Shown piece after piece: positions 27,333 to 36,351 of a DNA stretch of 64,000 bases. Location of the stretch: positions 62,001-126,000 of the forward strand of contig DWZH01000053.1 in the NCBI GenBank assembly GCA_019118275.1, in the 5' to 3' direction. The notes beneath the pieces are model-generated. The model had not been told where the DNA came from and did no database searches. It saw nothing but the letters and a program-made list of their open reading frames with translations. The position numbers were made by a program, and so were the translations under genes. Every line of letters starts with the position of its first letter. Position 1 is the first letter of the stretch. The DNA comes from Candidatus Brachybacterium merdavium (GTDB lineage: Bacteria; Actinomycetota; Actinomycetes; Actinomycetales; Dermabacteraceae).

Positions 27333-27965
27333 ATGGCGATCGATGTGGTGCTGACCGGCTTCGAGCCCTTCGGCGGGGACGAGACAAACCCGTCCTGGGA
27401 GGCCGTGCGGCGCGCCGCTCCCGCCCTGCGTGAAGGCGGGGTCGAGGTCGTCGAGTCCGAGCTCCCGGTCGAGTTCTCTCGCGCCGGCGACCTGCTCGAG
27501 CAGCTGGTGCGCGAGCACCGACCCCGCCTCGTGATCGCGACCGGCCTGGCGACAGGCCGCACCGGCGTGACCCCGGAGCGGGTGGCGATCAATGTGCGCG
27601 ATGGCCGCATCGCCGACAACGCCGGCGCCCGGCCGGTCGATGAGCCGGTCGTCAAGGGCGGCCCGGTCGGGCACTTCACGTCGCTGCCGATCAAGGCCAT
27701 GGTCTCGGCGCTGCGCGAACAGCTCGAGCTGCCGGCCGCCGTGTCCCAGACTGCCGGGACCTTCGTGTGCAACGACCTCTTCTACCGCCTGCTGCACCTG
27801 CTGTCCACCGATCCGGAGTCGGCCGGGGTGCGCGGTGGATTCGTGCACGTCCCTGCGGTCGACGCCCTGGCCGTCGACAGCACGGCCCGGGCATTGACCC
27901 GGCTCGTCGAGGTCGGACTGACGGCCGAGGAGGATCTGGCCCTTCCAGTAGGCGCCGAACACTGA
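27333..27965 (+). CDS. pcp: Pyroglutamyl-peptidase I
   Basis: VVLTGFEPFGGDETNPSWEAV; TAGTFVCNDLFYRLLHLL active-site Cys; GFVHVPAV. Confidence 0.94.
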   Translation: MAIDVVLTGFEPFGGDETNPSWEAVRRAAPALREGGVEVVESELPVEFSRAGDLLEQLVREHRPRLVIATGLATGRTGVTPERVAINVRDGRIADNAGARPVDEPVVKGGPVGHFTSLPIKAMVSALREQLELPAAVSQTAGTFVCNDLFYRLLHLLSTDPESAGVRGGFVHVPAVDALAVDSTARALTRLVEVGLTAEEDLALPVGAEH

Positions 27966-28109
27966 CGCTCGACCCACCCGCTCCCCGACTCCCCCACCCG
28001 ACTCACCGGCCCCCGACTCATCGACGAGCGACTCACCGATCCCCGGCAGCCGAGCCACGCCCACGCCCCTCACCCGAGCACCCTCCCCCCCCAGCCCCGA
28101 GGAGCAGTC

Positions 28110-28556
28110 ATGACCATCGACCACGAGACCATCCGCCTCACCCGCACCCTGAGCGCCGACCGCGCGAGTGTCTGGGCCGCGTATGCCGACGCCGCCCTGC
28201 GCAGCCGGTGGAGCGTCCCCGAGGGCGAAGCCATGGTCATCGACTCCGATGACCTGCGCTCAGGAGGATCGTCCCGCTACCGCTGCGGCTCCCCCGAACT
28301 GCTCGAGTTCGTCGGTGACATCGAGTACGTGCAGGTCGCACACTCTCGGTCCGTCGTCCACACCGAGACCGTGCGCACCGGTGGAGAGCCGCTCTCCACC
28401 GGACTGGTGACCTGGACCTTCACAGAAGTCCCCGAGGGCACGGAGGTCTGCGTGACCGCCCAGGTGGCCTCCTTCGTCGGCCCGGGCATGCTCGAGGGGA
28501 CACGCAACGGGCACCGCATCGCACTCGAACAGCTGGACGGCTTCCTGCGCGGCTGA
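28110..28556 (+). CDS. SRPBCC/AHSA1-like protein
   Basis: IRLTRTLSADRASVWAAYADAALRSRWSVPEG...; AHSA1-type N-terminus. Confidence 0.82.
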   Translation: MTIDHETIRLTRTLSADRASVWAAYADAALRSRWSVPEGEAMVIDSDDLRSGGSSRYRCGSPELLEFVGDIEYVQVAHSRSVVHTETVRTGGEPLSTGLVTWTFTEVPEGTEVCVTAQVASFVGPGMLEGTRNGHRIALEQLDGFLRG

Positions 28557-28574
28557 GCTCCTGGCTTCGCTTGT

Positions 28575-28682
28575 GCACCTCGGCTCGCCTGCGTGCGCCG
28601 GTTCGTCTGCGCGCATCGGCTCGCCTGTGCACATCGGCTCGCCTGTGCGCGTCCGTTCGTCTGTGCACATCGGCGCATCTGT
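28575..28682. repeat. 18-bp direct-repeat array, six degenerate units (iteron-like)
   Basis: gcacctcggctcgcctgc, gtgcgccggttcgtctgc, gcgcatcggctcgcctgt, gcacatcggctcgcctgt, gcgcgtccgttcgtctgt, gcacatcggcgcatctgt, then partial gcacattcc. Confidence 0.88.
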
Positions 28683-28696
28683 GCACATTCCGGGGA

Positions 28697-29093
28697 TTAT
28701 CCACAGCGTTATCCACAGTCGTGGACAAATAACAGTCTTGTAGTTCCGCAGGTGCGGGAGCGCGGCGGCCATGTGGCCGCGTCGTTCGTGGACGAGTGGC
28801 TCCGTCACCGTCCACAGTGGCCCCGGATCTCAGCTTGACAGCTGATCAATAACCATCACTGCAGGCCATGGCGCCATGTCAGACAGAATTCTCTGAAGCT
28901 TGCCTTGAGAGTTCAGGCGTGCACGCGGTGGCGTGCCCGGAGTCGGCGTTCTCGGTCCTCATCAGTATCGGGCCGGGGAGCGGGTGCTCCACGGAGCTCC
29001 GCACACTGTCCGTCCACACCGGTGTCGCGCTTATCCACAATTCTAGGGCCCTCGTCCCCCACCGATCCGAATCTATCCACAAAGTTGTCCACA
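28697..29093. promoter_or_regulatory. DnaA-box cluster (origin-like or DnaA-titration locus)
   Basis: TTATCCACA at 28697-28705, 28709-28717 and 29031-29039; CGTGGACAA 28720-28728; CTATCCACA 29073-29081; TTGTCCACA 29085-29093. Confidence 0.75.
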
Positions 29094-29183
29094 GCTGGGG
29101 ATAGTCACACCCTTGTTATTCGCACCGCTGTGCACATCGGGCCCGGGCTGCACTTCCGGCCAGGCCCGTCGCCCCCTGGGCTC

Positions 29184-30098
29184 TCACACCATGAGCAGGA
29201 GGACCTTGCCCAGCACCAGGGCCAGACACAGCACGATGCCGCCGGTGATGATGGCCCCGTGCGTGAGGGCGGAGCGACGTGCCAACGACTGCCGGTCGAC
29301 TCCCGGAGCGGCCTTGGGGCGCAGGGCGAACATCGCGGCGGTCAACAGCGCGCCCATCACCAGGCCTCCCAGGTGCCCCTGCCAGGAGATGTTGGGGATG
29401 GTGAAGGTGAAGACCAGGTTCAGACCGATCAGCACCGCGATCTGGGCGGTCTGGGCGCCCATCCGACGGTTGACGATGAACACGGCGGCGAACAGACCGA
29501 ATACGCCGCCGCTGGCTCCGACTGTGCCGCTGATCCACGCATCGGAGGCGGGATCGGCGAACAGGTAGACAGCCGTGTGACCGGCCAGGAGCGAGGCGAA
29601 GTAGACACCCGCGAAGCGCGCATGGCCCATGCTCCGCTCCAGGTACTGGCCGACGATCCACAGCGCGTACATGTTCAGCGCGAGATGCAGCAGGCCCCCG
29701 TGCAGGAACCCGGAGGTCAGGAACGTCCAGGGCATGGCCACCGCCCGGAACGGGACGAACATCAGCAGCTGGTACATGACCGAAGGGGCGAGTACCTGTC
29801 CCAGGTAGAACAGGACCGACAGCCCCATCACGGTGTAGGTCACCACCGGCTGCCGACTGCCCATGCCGCCGCCCATGGCATTGCGGGGCCGGGCCGACGC
29901 CTGCTGCCGTGAGAGCTCGTTCTCGCAGTCCACGCAGAGCATGCCGACAGCGGCGGAACGCTGACAATCCGGGCAGGCCGGCCGATCGCAGCGCTTGCAG
30001 CGCACATAGCTGACCCGATCGGGGTGCCGAGGGCAGACGGGCTGGGCCTGCGGCTCCGAGGGGTCCTCGGCGCTGTAGCCGTAACTGGGGCGATTCAT
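29184..30098 (-). CDS. Rhomboid family intramembrane serine protease
   Basis: N-terminal zinc-binding Cys motifs (CPRHPDRVSYVRCKRCDRPACPDCQ); TSGFLHGGLLHLALNMYALW; VGASGGVFGLFAAVF catalytic GxSG. Confidence 0.95.
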   Translation of the reverse strand: MNRPSYGYSAEDPSEPQAQPVCPRHPDRVSYVRCKRCDRPACPDCQRSAAVGMLCVDCENELSRQQASARPRNAMGGGMGSRQPVVTYTVMGLSVLFYLGQVLAPSVMYQLLMFVPFRAVAMPWTFLTSGFLHGGLLHLALNMYALWIVGQYLERSMGHARFAGVYFASLLAGHTAVYLFADPASDAWISGTVGASGGVFGLFAAVFIVNRRMGAQTAQIAVLIGLNLVFTFTIPNISWQGHLGGLVMGALLTAAMFALRPKAAPGVDRQSLARRSALTHGAIITGGIVLCLALVLGKVLLLMV

Positions 30099-30200
30099 GA
30101 AGCCATTCCTACACGACGGTCCTGGACAGGGGGCAGCCCTGCCTTCGTTCTCGAGCCCTTCCCGGCGCTCCGCGCGCCCGCACGCCGCCCTGGACGGGCC

Positions 30201-31358
30201 TCACGCCACCGTGTACGGGAAGGCGGCGAACAGCTTCTCCAGGCGTCTGCGCTGGGCATCGCTCACCGATACGAGCTCCTGCAGCTCCAGGCGTCGCCTC
30301 CCGGCGCTCCCCGTGCGCCCCCAGGTGGCCACGACCTGACCACGTCGCACCGCCGCGCGCTTGAACACGCCGTTCCTGCCGGGCACCAGAGCCTGGTGGT
30401 GCGCTTCGTCCAGCAGGTAGAGGCGGTCGGGGTAGCCGAGCACGAGTTCGTCGAAGCCGGGCAGGAGCAGCTCGCGCATGGCCTCCTTCTCGCGCCGGGC
30501 ATACTCCTCGGCCAGACCGGGCCGCCACCACATCTGCTCCCCGCCGCCGCGGGCCGTGGCGGCGTCCCTGTGCAGGCGGCCGTCGGTGTCGGCGAAGCCC
30601 GTCTCCAGGTGCTCCTCGATCTGCGGCAGGGCGGACCGGATGCGGCCCATCGGCAGCTTCGACCACCAGGCAAGATCCCGCACCGAGGCAGGGCCGTGAC
30701 TGGTGAAGTAGCGTCGCGCGAGTTCGGCGATCGCGGCCTCCTCCTCACCGTTGAAGCTCCCTTCGAGGTCGGAACCGGCCGGCAGCCAGGTCCGGGCCAG
30801 CACCACGGCGGTCTCGTTCCCGCGCCAGGGCCCGTAGGCGGCGGTGCCGGTGGAGATCAGGTGGGTGAGCAGGTGGTACCCGCGCCCCCGATCGGTAGGG
30901 ATCCCGGCGCGCTGCCAGGTCTCGAGCAGCTCCGCGCGCAGCACGCCCCGGCCGGCTCCCGGGGTGGAGTGCTCGGCGGCGACGTCCTCGAGGACCTCCT
31001 CGGCACGGACGACGTGCGCATCCTCCAGCCCGAGCGCCGGGCGGCGCTTGGTGGCCGCGCGAATGGGGCCGGCGGCGCACAGCTGGGTGAGCCAGGCCAG
31101 GGTGTCGGCGGCGACTGCGAAGACGGTGCCCCGCATGGGATAGCCGCGCACGATCTCGCCGCGGTCGAAGGCCCCCAGCACGGGATCGAGCTCGCCCCCG
31201 GTGCGCAGGGCGAGCGAGGCCATCACTCCCGCGACGTCCTGTCCCTGATGGGCGCCGAATACCCGTGTGACCTCCGTGGGAGTGGGGGCCTGCCCGGGAC
31301 CGGGGTCGAGGAGGCCCTGGGCGAGGATGCGGGCACCTGCGAGGTGTCGCTGCGTCAT
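30201..31358 (-). CDS. Winged-helix DNA-binding protein (HTH_42/AlkZ DNA-glycosylase-like family)
   Basis: REIVRGYPMRGTVFAVAADTLAWL; HGPASVRDLAWWSKLP; LLLPGFDELVLGYPDR. Confidence 0.85.
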   Translation of the reverse strand: MTQRHLAGARILAQGLLDPGPGQAPTPTEVTRVFGAHQGQDVAGVMASLALRTGGELDPVLGAFDRGEIVRGYPMRGTVFAVAADTLAWLTQLCAAGPIRAATKRRPALGLEDAHVVRAEEVLEDVAAEHSTPGAGRGVLRAELLETWQRAGIPTDRGRGYHLLTHLISTGTAAYGPWRGNETAVVLARTWLPAGSDLEGSFNGEEEAAIAELARRYFTSHGPASVRDLAWWSKLPMGRIRSALPQIEEHLETGFADTDGRLHRDAATARGGGEQMWWRPGLAEEYARREKEAMRELLLPGFDELVLGYPDRLYLLDEAHHQALVPGRNGVFKRAAVRRGQVVATWGRTGSAGRRRLELQELVSVSDAQRRRLEKLFAAFPYTVA

Positions 31359-31488
31359 GGCAGGAGCGTACTGCGCGGGTCCGTCGACCGAGCCGGAACG
31401 TTGGCTGATCGTGACCGCGTCCGGGCCCCGGCCGCTCGACCGAGAACTACGCTCGATGGCGTCCTGACCTCCGGATCCGAAAGCAGCC

Positions 31489-32754
31489 ATGCCCCGTCGT
31501 CGCCCTCTCCGTGCCCGCCCGACCCCGCCCGGACAAGGACTGGAACCGGCAGTGTCTCCCGGACACGGACCGGAAGCGGCCTGTTCGCGGATCGCTCGTC
31601 GCGGCGTCCTGTTCGGCGCCCCTGCCGCCCTGCTGGCCGGGTGCGGGATGCTCGGCGCCGGTGAGGAACAGGCACCGACTGCCGGCCAGGGACCCGCCGG
31701 GGAAGCGGGGGCCGACGGTGCTGATGAGGTGGACGACGGCCAGGAGGCCGAGCTGATCGAGGATCACCCCTCCGGCACGGCCACGGTCACCCTCGACGGG
31801 GTGGTCATCGAGGACGTGATGGACGTCGGAGACCTGGTTGAGCCCCTCGACGATTCCCAGACCCTGCTCCACCCCCTCGCTGCGGTCACCGTCACCGGCA
31901 TGGCGCTGCTGCATGAGCTGACCCCTGAGAGGTTCACCGAGCTGACCGGCCAGGACGTGCCCCCGTCGGACGATGACGAGGACACCGAAGCCACCGTGAT
32001 CCGGCCCGGTGACCTGAAGGCCTTCCTCGTCGCCACCTGGGAGTCCACCGACTCCGAGTGGCGGCCCAGCAGCACGGGCGGGTTGACGACCCTGAGCCTC
32101 GCGGTCGGCGGCAATGTCGAGACCCGGCTGGTCCGCCCTCGCACCGAGGAGACCGAGCACAGCGGAGCGGTGCTGCTGACCGTCCCCGCCTCCCCTCAGC
32201 CCGAGGCGGCGACCGTGCATGCGGAGACCGACGACGGGACGCAGCAGATCTCCCTGGTCGACGGATCGATCGTCTCCACCGTCGCCCCTCGCCAGTACGT
32301 CGGCGACCTCGAGGCACGGGTCAGCGATGCCGACGTCATCGATGTCGAGATCTCCGACGGTTTCGCCTCCGAGGTGATGCACCTGCGCGGCACAGTGGAC
32401 TCCGCCTACCTCACGCCGTACATCGGCGGTGGCCACTCGTACGGCGGCTCCCTGGGATGGGCCGACGAGGACGAGATCTTCGTGGTGGTACAGCTGGACT
32501 GGGACAAGGACTTCTCTGCGAACGTGGACGATCTCAGCCGGATCGTGCTGCAGCTGCCGGACGGCACCGAGATCACGCCGGAGCAGGAGGAGTCCCAGAC
32601 CTTCGGCGATCACACCGACAACGTGGCGACCTTCGTGATGCCCGCCGACACCGAGTCCGCGACCGTGGCGATCACCCCGCGCTTCCAGAAGGTCCTCGAC
32701 AAAGAGTTCGACGAGACCCACGACCCGATCACCGCGACGCTCACCTTCCTGTGA
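31489..32754 (+). CDS. Hypothetical secreted lipoprotein (Tat-like leader)
   Basis: ARRGVLFGAPAALLAGCGMLGAG lipobox; otherwise acidic beta-rich protein of unknown family. Confidence 0.75.
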   Translation: MPRRRPLRARPTPPGQGLEPAVSPGHGPEAACSRIARRGVLFGAPAALLAGCGMLGAGEEQAPTAGQGPAGEAGADGADEVDDGQEAELIEDHPSGTATVTLDGVVIEDVMDVGDLVEPLDDSQTLLHPLAAVTVTGMALLHELTPERFTELTGQDVPPSDDDEDTEATVIRPGDLKAFLVATWESTDSEWRPSSTGGLTTLSLAVGGNVETRLVRPRTEETEHSGAVLLTVPASPQPEAATVHAETDDGTQQISLVDGSIVSTVAPRQYVGDLEARVSDADVIDVEISDGFASEVMHLRGTVDSAYLTPYIGGGHSYGGSLGWADEDEIFVVVQLDWDKDFSANVDDLSRIVLQLPDGTEITPEQEESQTFGDHTDNVATFVMPADTESATVAITPRFQKVLDKEFDETHDPITATLTFL

Positions 32755-32981
32755 GGCACCGCCCTCCCTCTGCGGCGCCGATCGGCCGTCGCATGAGGCG
32801 CCGCCCGCCTCAGCCGCAGGTCACGCACGGCTCGAAGGGAGGGTGGGGGCCGTGGGGAGCCGGCAGTCACCGCCGCCGGACGCGGGATCGCCGCCGGCAC
32901 GCGGGCAACCGGCGAGCACCGGCACTGCCCGGGCGCCGACGGCGACCGTGGCGAGCGGGCCCAGCCGGCCCGCCCCGATGA

Positions 32982-33518
32982 TCACTTCTCGATCGTCACC
33001 GACTGGATGACGACGTCCTCGAGGGGACGGTCGCGCATGTCGGTCTTGGCCGAGCCGATCGTGTCGACGACCTTCTTGGACTCCTCATCGTCGACCTGGC
33101 CGAACACGGTGTGCTTGCCCTGCAGGTGCGGGGTCGGGCCCAGGGTGATGAAGAACTGCGAGCCATTGGTGCCCGAGGGCCGGCCGGTGATGGCGTTCAT
33201 GCGCTTGCCGGCATTGGCCATGGCCAGCACGTAGGGCTCGTTGAAGTTCTTCTCGGAGATCTCGTCGTCGAAGTTGTAGCCGGGGCCGCCGGTGCCGGTG
33301 CCCAGCGGGTCCCCGCCCTGGATCATGAAGCCGGAGATCACGCGGTGGAAGACGACGCCGTCGTAGAAGGGGCGGGAGACCTTCTCGCCCGACTCCGGAT
33401 CGGTGAACTCGCGGGTGCCCTCGGACAGGCCCACGAAGTTGTCGACCGTCTTGGGGGCGTGGTCGGGGAACAGCTCGAGCCGGATGTCCCCGTGATTGGT
33501 GTGAAGCGTTGCGAACAT
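32982..33518 (-). CDS. Cyclophilin-type peptidyl-prolyl cis-trans isomerase
   Basis: MFATLHTNHGDIRLELFPDHAPKTVDNFVGL...VFHRVISGFMIQGGDPLGTG...NGSQFFITLGPTPHLQGKHTVFGQV. Confidence 0.96.
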   Translation of the reverse strand: MFATLHTNHGDIRLELFPDHAPKTVDNFVGLSEGTREFTDPESGEKVSRPFYDGVVFHRVISGFMIQGGDPLGTGTGGPGYNFDDEISEKNFNEPYVLAMANAGKRMNAITGRPSGTNGSQFFITLGPTPHLQGKHTVFGQVDDEESKKVVDTIGSAKTDMRDRPLEDVVIQSVTIEK

Positions 33519-33820
33519 GCGCTCATCCTCGCATACGGGCGCGAGGGCGGAACCGGCGGTGCGGCCGAGGGCAGAACCGGCGGTGCGGCCCTGCGCGGAA
33601 GCGCCGGGCAGGACTGAAGCGACAGCGTGGGCGGCCTCGACGGCGCGGGCCGTCAGCCCCGGGGCCGGTATGCACATCGGCGGCTGACCGAACGTCTGGG
33701 AACACTGTCGGATGGTCGCGTTAGAGTTGTGCCACACGGATCACGGTGGCGCGCCTGTCATGGTGGTCCAGGGACCGCCGTCGGCCCGACCCGACGGATA
33801 TCATCGAAAGGGGAACGCTC

Positions 33821-34606
33821 ATGGCCCTGACCAAGAAGCGGGAAGCCAAGAAGGCCAAGAAGCACGCCGCGAAGTCCCTCGAGGCCGCGGGGAGCACCAC
33901 TCAGAGGGCCGAGAAGGCCGTCGACGAGCTGCAGAAGCTGGCCGCGCAGGTCGGCCCCGTGGTCTCCGAGGGGGCTCGTGAGGCTCGCAGCAAGGCCTCC
34001 GGCTTCTACGACCAGTACGCGCCCGAGGTCCAGCAGAAGCTGCGGGACCAGGGCGACCGGCTCTCCGAGCTGGGCCAGAACCTCGGCCCGCGCGCCGACA
34101 AGTTCGTCCACGACGTGCAGGACGATTACCTCCCTCGTGCCCGTCGGACCGCCGAGACCACCGGCAACGTGCTCAAGGCCGCGGCCGGTGCCGCCCGCCA
34201 GGAGTTCGACAAGGGCCAGGGCGACATCAAGTCGGCCGCGCTGACCCCGGTGCCGAAGAAGAAGGGCCGCACCGGCAAGGTGCTGCTCATCGTGGGCCTG
34301 GCCGCCGCCGGTGCTGCGGCGGGTTACATCGTCTGGCAGAAGACCCGTCCGGTGGAGGACCCCTGGGCTCCGCCGGCCGACTTCGCCCGCGCTCACTACC
34401 CGGCCTCGGCCGCGAGCGACTCGGACTCCTCGACCGTCTCCGACACAGTCGGCTCGGCCGACGCCGGAGACGTGGCCCAGGCCCTGAAGGCCGATGACCG
34501 CAGCTCGGACACCACTCCGAACGAGGCCCAGGCCGACTCCGATTCCGATGCCTCGCAGGCCGACGACTCCGGTGAGCCCCGCGGCACCCACCGCGGCGAG
34601 GCCTGA
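33821..34606 (+). CDS. Coiled-coil protein with a C-terminal TM and acidic tail, unknown function
   Basis: Lys-rich N-terminus MALTKKREAKKAKKHAAK, helical region, TM VLLIVGLAAAGAAAGYIVW, Asp/Ser tail. Confidence 0.8.
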   Translation: MALTKKREAKKAKKHAAKSLEAAGSTTQRAEKAVDELQKLAAQVGPVVSEGAREARSKASGFYDQYAPEVQQKLRDQGDRLSELGQNLGPRADKFVHDVQDDYLPRARRTAETTGNVLKAAAGAARQEFDKGQGDIKSAALTPVPKKKGRTGKVLLIVGLAAAGAAAGYIVWQKTRPVEDPWAPPADFARAHYPASAASDSDSSTVSDTVGSADAGDVAQALKADDRSSDTTPNEAQADSDSDASQADDSGEPRGTHRGEA

Positions 34607-34654
34607 GCTGTCCGTGACCCGTCGGCGCTGAGACGCCGACCGGCCGGCAGGTGC

Positions 34655-34697
34655 ACGGCGCGGCGATCCCGTCCCCGGACGGTGATCGCCGCGCCGT
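34655..34697. terminator. Stem-loop downstream of 33821..34606
   Basis: ACGGCGCGGCGATC-(15 nt)-GATCGCCGCGCCGT, perfect 14-bp stem. Confidence 0.6.
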
Positions 34698-34766
34698 CGC
34701 CATGTCCAGGGCCCTTCCCGCCGGCCGCGACATGCGGCCGGGTCGCGGAGTCGATACCCTGCGCTC

Positions 34767-35444
34767 ATGTCGGTCTCCGAGCTCTCGGCGAGCAGTCAGA
34801 ACTACCTCAAGGCGATCTGGAACCTGCAGGAATGGTCCGAGGAGCCGGTGACCGCGACCGTCCTGGCGGCGAAGGTCGGGGTGCGCCTGTCGACCGCCTC
34901 GGACGCGGTCAAGAAGCTGGCCGGGCAGGGCCTGCTCGAGCACACCCCCTACGGCGCGGTCTCCCTGTCCACGACGGGGCGCAGCTACGCGGTCGCGATG
35001 GTGCGCCGCCATCGTTTGATCGAGACCTTCCTGGTCAGCGTGCTCGGTTACCGCTGGGACCAGGTCCACGACGAGGCCGAGACGCTCGAGCACGCGGTCT
35101 CCGACTTCATGATCGAGCGGATCGACGAGCACCTCGACCATCCCGACCGGGACCCGCACGGGGATCCGATCCCGTCGGCCGACGGCACCGTCCACCGTCC
35201 CGAGGCGATCCCGCTGACCGGCCTGGAGCCGGGCCGACGCGCCCGGGTGGAGCGGATCTCCGACGCGGACCCCGAGCTGCTCCAGTTCTTCGCGCAGCAC
35301 GGGGTCGGGGTCGGCACCGAGCTCGAGGCGCGAGCCGGTTCACCGTTCTCCGGATCCCTCGGCGTGCTGGTCGGCGGGGGGACCGAGGTGCTCCCGCTGG
35401 GGACGGCCGCCACCGACGCCGTCCGGGTCACGCCCCTGGGCTGA
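34767..35444 (+). CDS. DtxR-family metal-dependent transcriptional regulator (MntR/IdeR-like)
   Basis: SQNYLKAIWNLQEWSEEPVTATVLAAKVGVRLSTASDAVKKLAGQGLLEHTPYGAVSLSTTGRSYAVAMVRRHRLIETFL. Confidence 0.93.
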   Translation: MSVSELSASSQNYLKAIWNLQEWSEEPVTATVLAAKVGVRLSTASDAVKKLAGQGLLEHTPYGAVSLSTTGRSYAVAMVRRHRLIETFLVSVLGYRWDQVHDEAETLEHAVSDFMIERIDEHLDHPDRDPHGDPIPSADGTVHRPEAIPLTGLEPGRRARVERISDADPELLQFFAQHGVGVGTELEARAGSPFSGSLGVLVGGGTEVLPLGTAATDAVRVTPLG

Positions 35445-36351
35445 GCCCGGCTCCCGCTCCGGGCAGCGAGGTCCGCGCAGCGTCCGGCGCCTGGGGCCCG
35501 CGGAGCCGGACCCGGCGTGCGATGCGCGTGCCGCAGAGCACGGCGGCGAACAGCAGCCCGTAGAACACCGCCATCCCCGCGCTGGTGGCGGCATCGAACC
35601 GGTAGGCGATCCGGAACCCGGCCAGCGCCCCGCCCGCGGCGAACGCGATCGTCAGGACGATCATCGGGGCCAGGCGCCGGGTCAGCAGGTGGGCGGTGGC
35701 CGGCGGGGCCACCATCAGGGCGATCACCAGGATCGCCCCGGCGGCGTGGAACGCGGCGGTGACCGTCACCGACACGAGGAACATGAACGCCGCGTTCACC
35801 GCGCCGGTCCGGATCCCCAGGGCCATCGCGAAGCGCGGATCGAAGGTGGTCACCTTCAGCGTGGGATACAGCAGCGTCACGGCCACGATGTTCACGAGCA
35901 GTACCGTGGCCATCACGTACAGGTACGGGGGTCCGATCGCGAGACCACCGACGGTCAGCTGTCCGATCGCGGCCAGGTTCAGGTCGCCGACCAGGACCGC
36001 ATGCGTGTCGAGGTGGACGTTCGCGAAGTTCACGGAGACCAGGATCACCCCACCGCTGAACAGGGCGGGGAAGACCAGTCCCTGCGGCGCGTCCCCGGTG
36101 AGCAGGCCGGTGCGGGTGAGCCACTCGCTGCCCAGGACCACCACCAGGCCCGCCAGGGCGGCACCGAGGATCAGCAGCGGGGATTCGAGGTCGCGGGTGA
36201 TGAAGTACCCGACCACGATCCCCGGCAGCACCGCGTGGCTGATCGCATCGACCAGCATCGAGTTCTTCCGCAGCACCACGAACACACCGGGCAGGGCGCA
36301 GGCCACCGCGGTGACCACCGCCAGCGCACTGGCTCCCAGCACGAAGCTCAT
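35428..36351 (-). CDS. Metal (Mn/Zn-type) ABC transporter permease
   Basis: ABC-3 family: VFVVLRKNSMLVDAISHAVLPGIVVGYFI; AAGAILVIALMVAPPATAHLLTRRL. Confidence 0.92.
   Translation of the reverse strand: MSFVLGASALAVVTAVACALPGVFVVLRKNSMLVDAISHAVLPGIVVGYFITRDLESPLLILGAALAGLVVVLGSEWLTRTGLLTGDAPQGLVFPALFSGGVILVSVNFANVHLDTHAVLVGDLNLAAIGQLTVGGLAIGPPYLYVMATVLLVNIVAVTLLYPTLKVTTFDPRFAMALGIRTGAVNAAFMFLVSVTVTAAFHAAGAILVIALMVAPPATAHLLTRRLAPMIVLTIAFAAGGALAGFRIAYRFDAATSAGMAVFYGLLFAAVLCGTRIARRVRLRGPQAPDAARTSLPGAGAGLSPGA

Noticed and set aside
28575-28682. CRISPR array
   Set aside because: Units are contiguous 18-bp degenerate repeats without unique spacers, and no cas genes are present.
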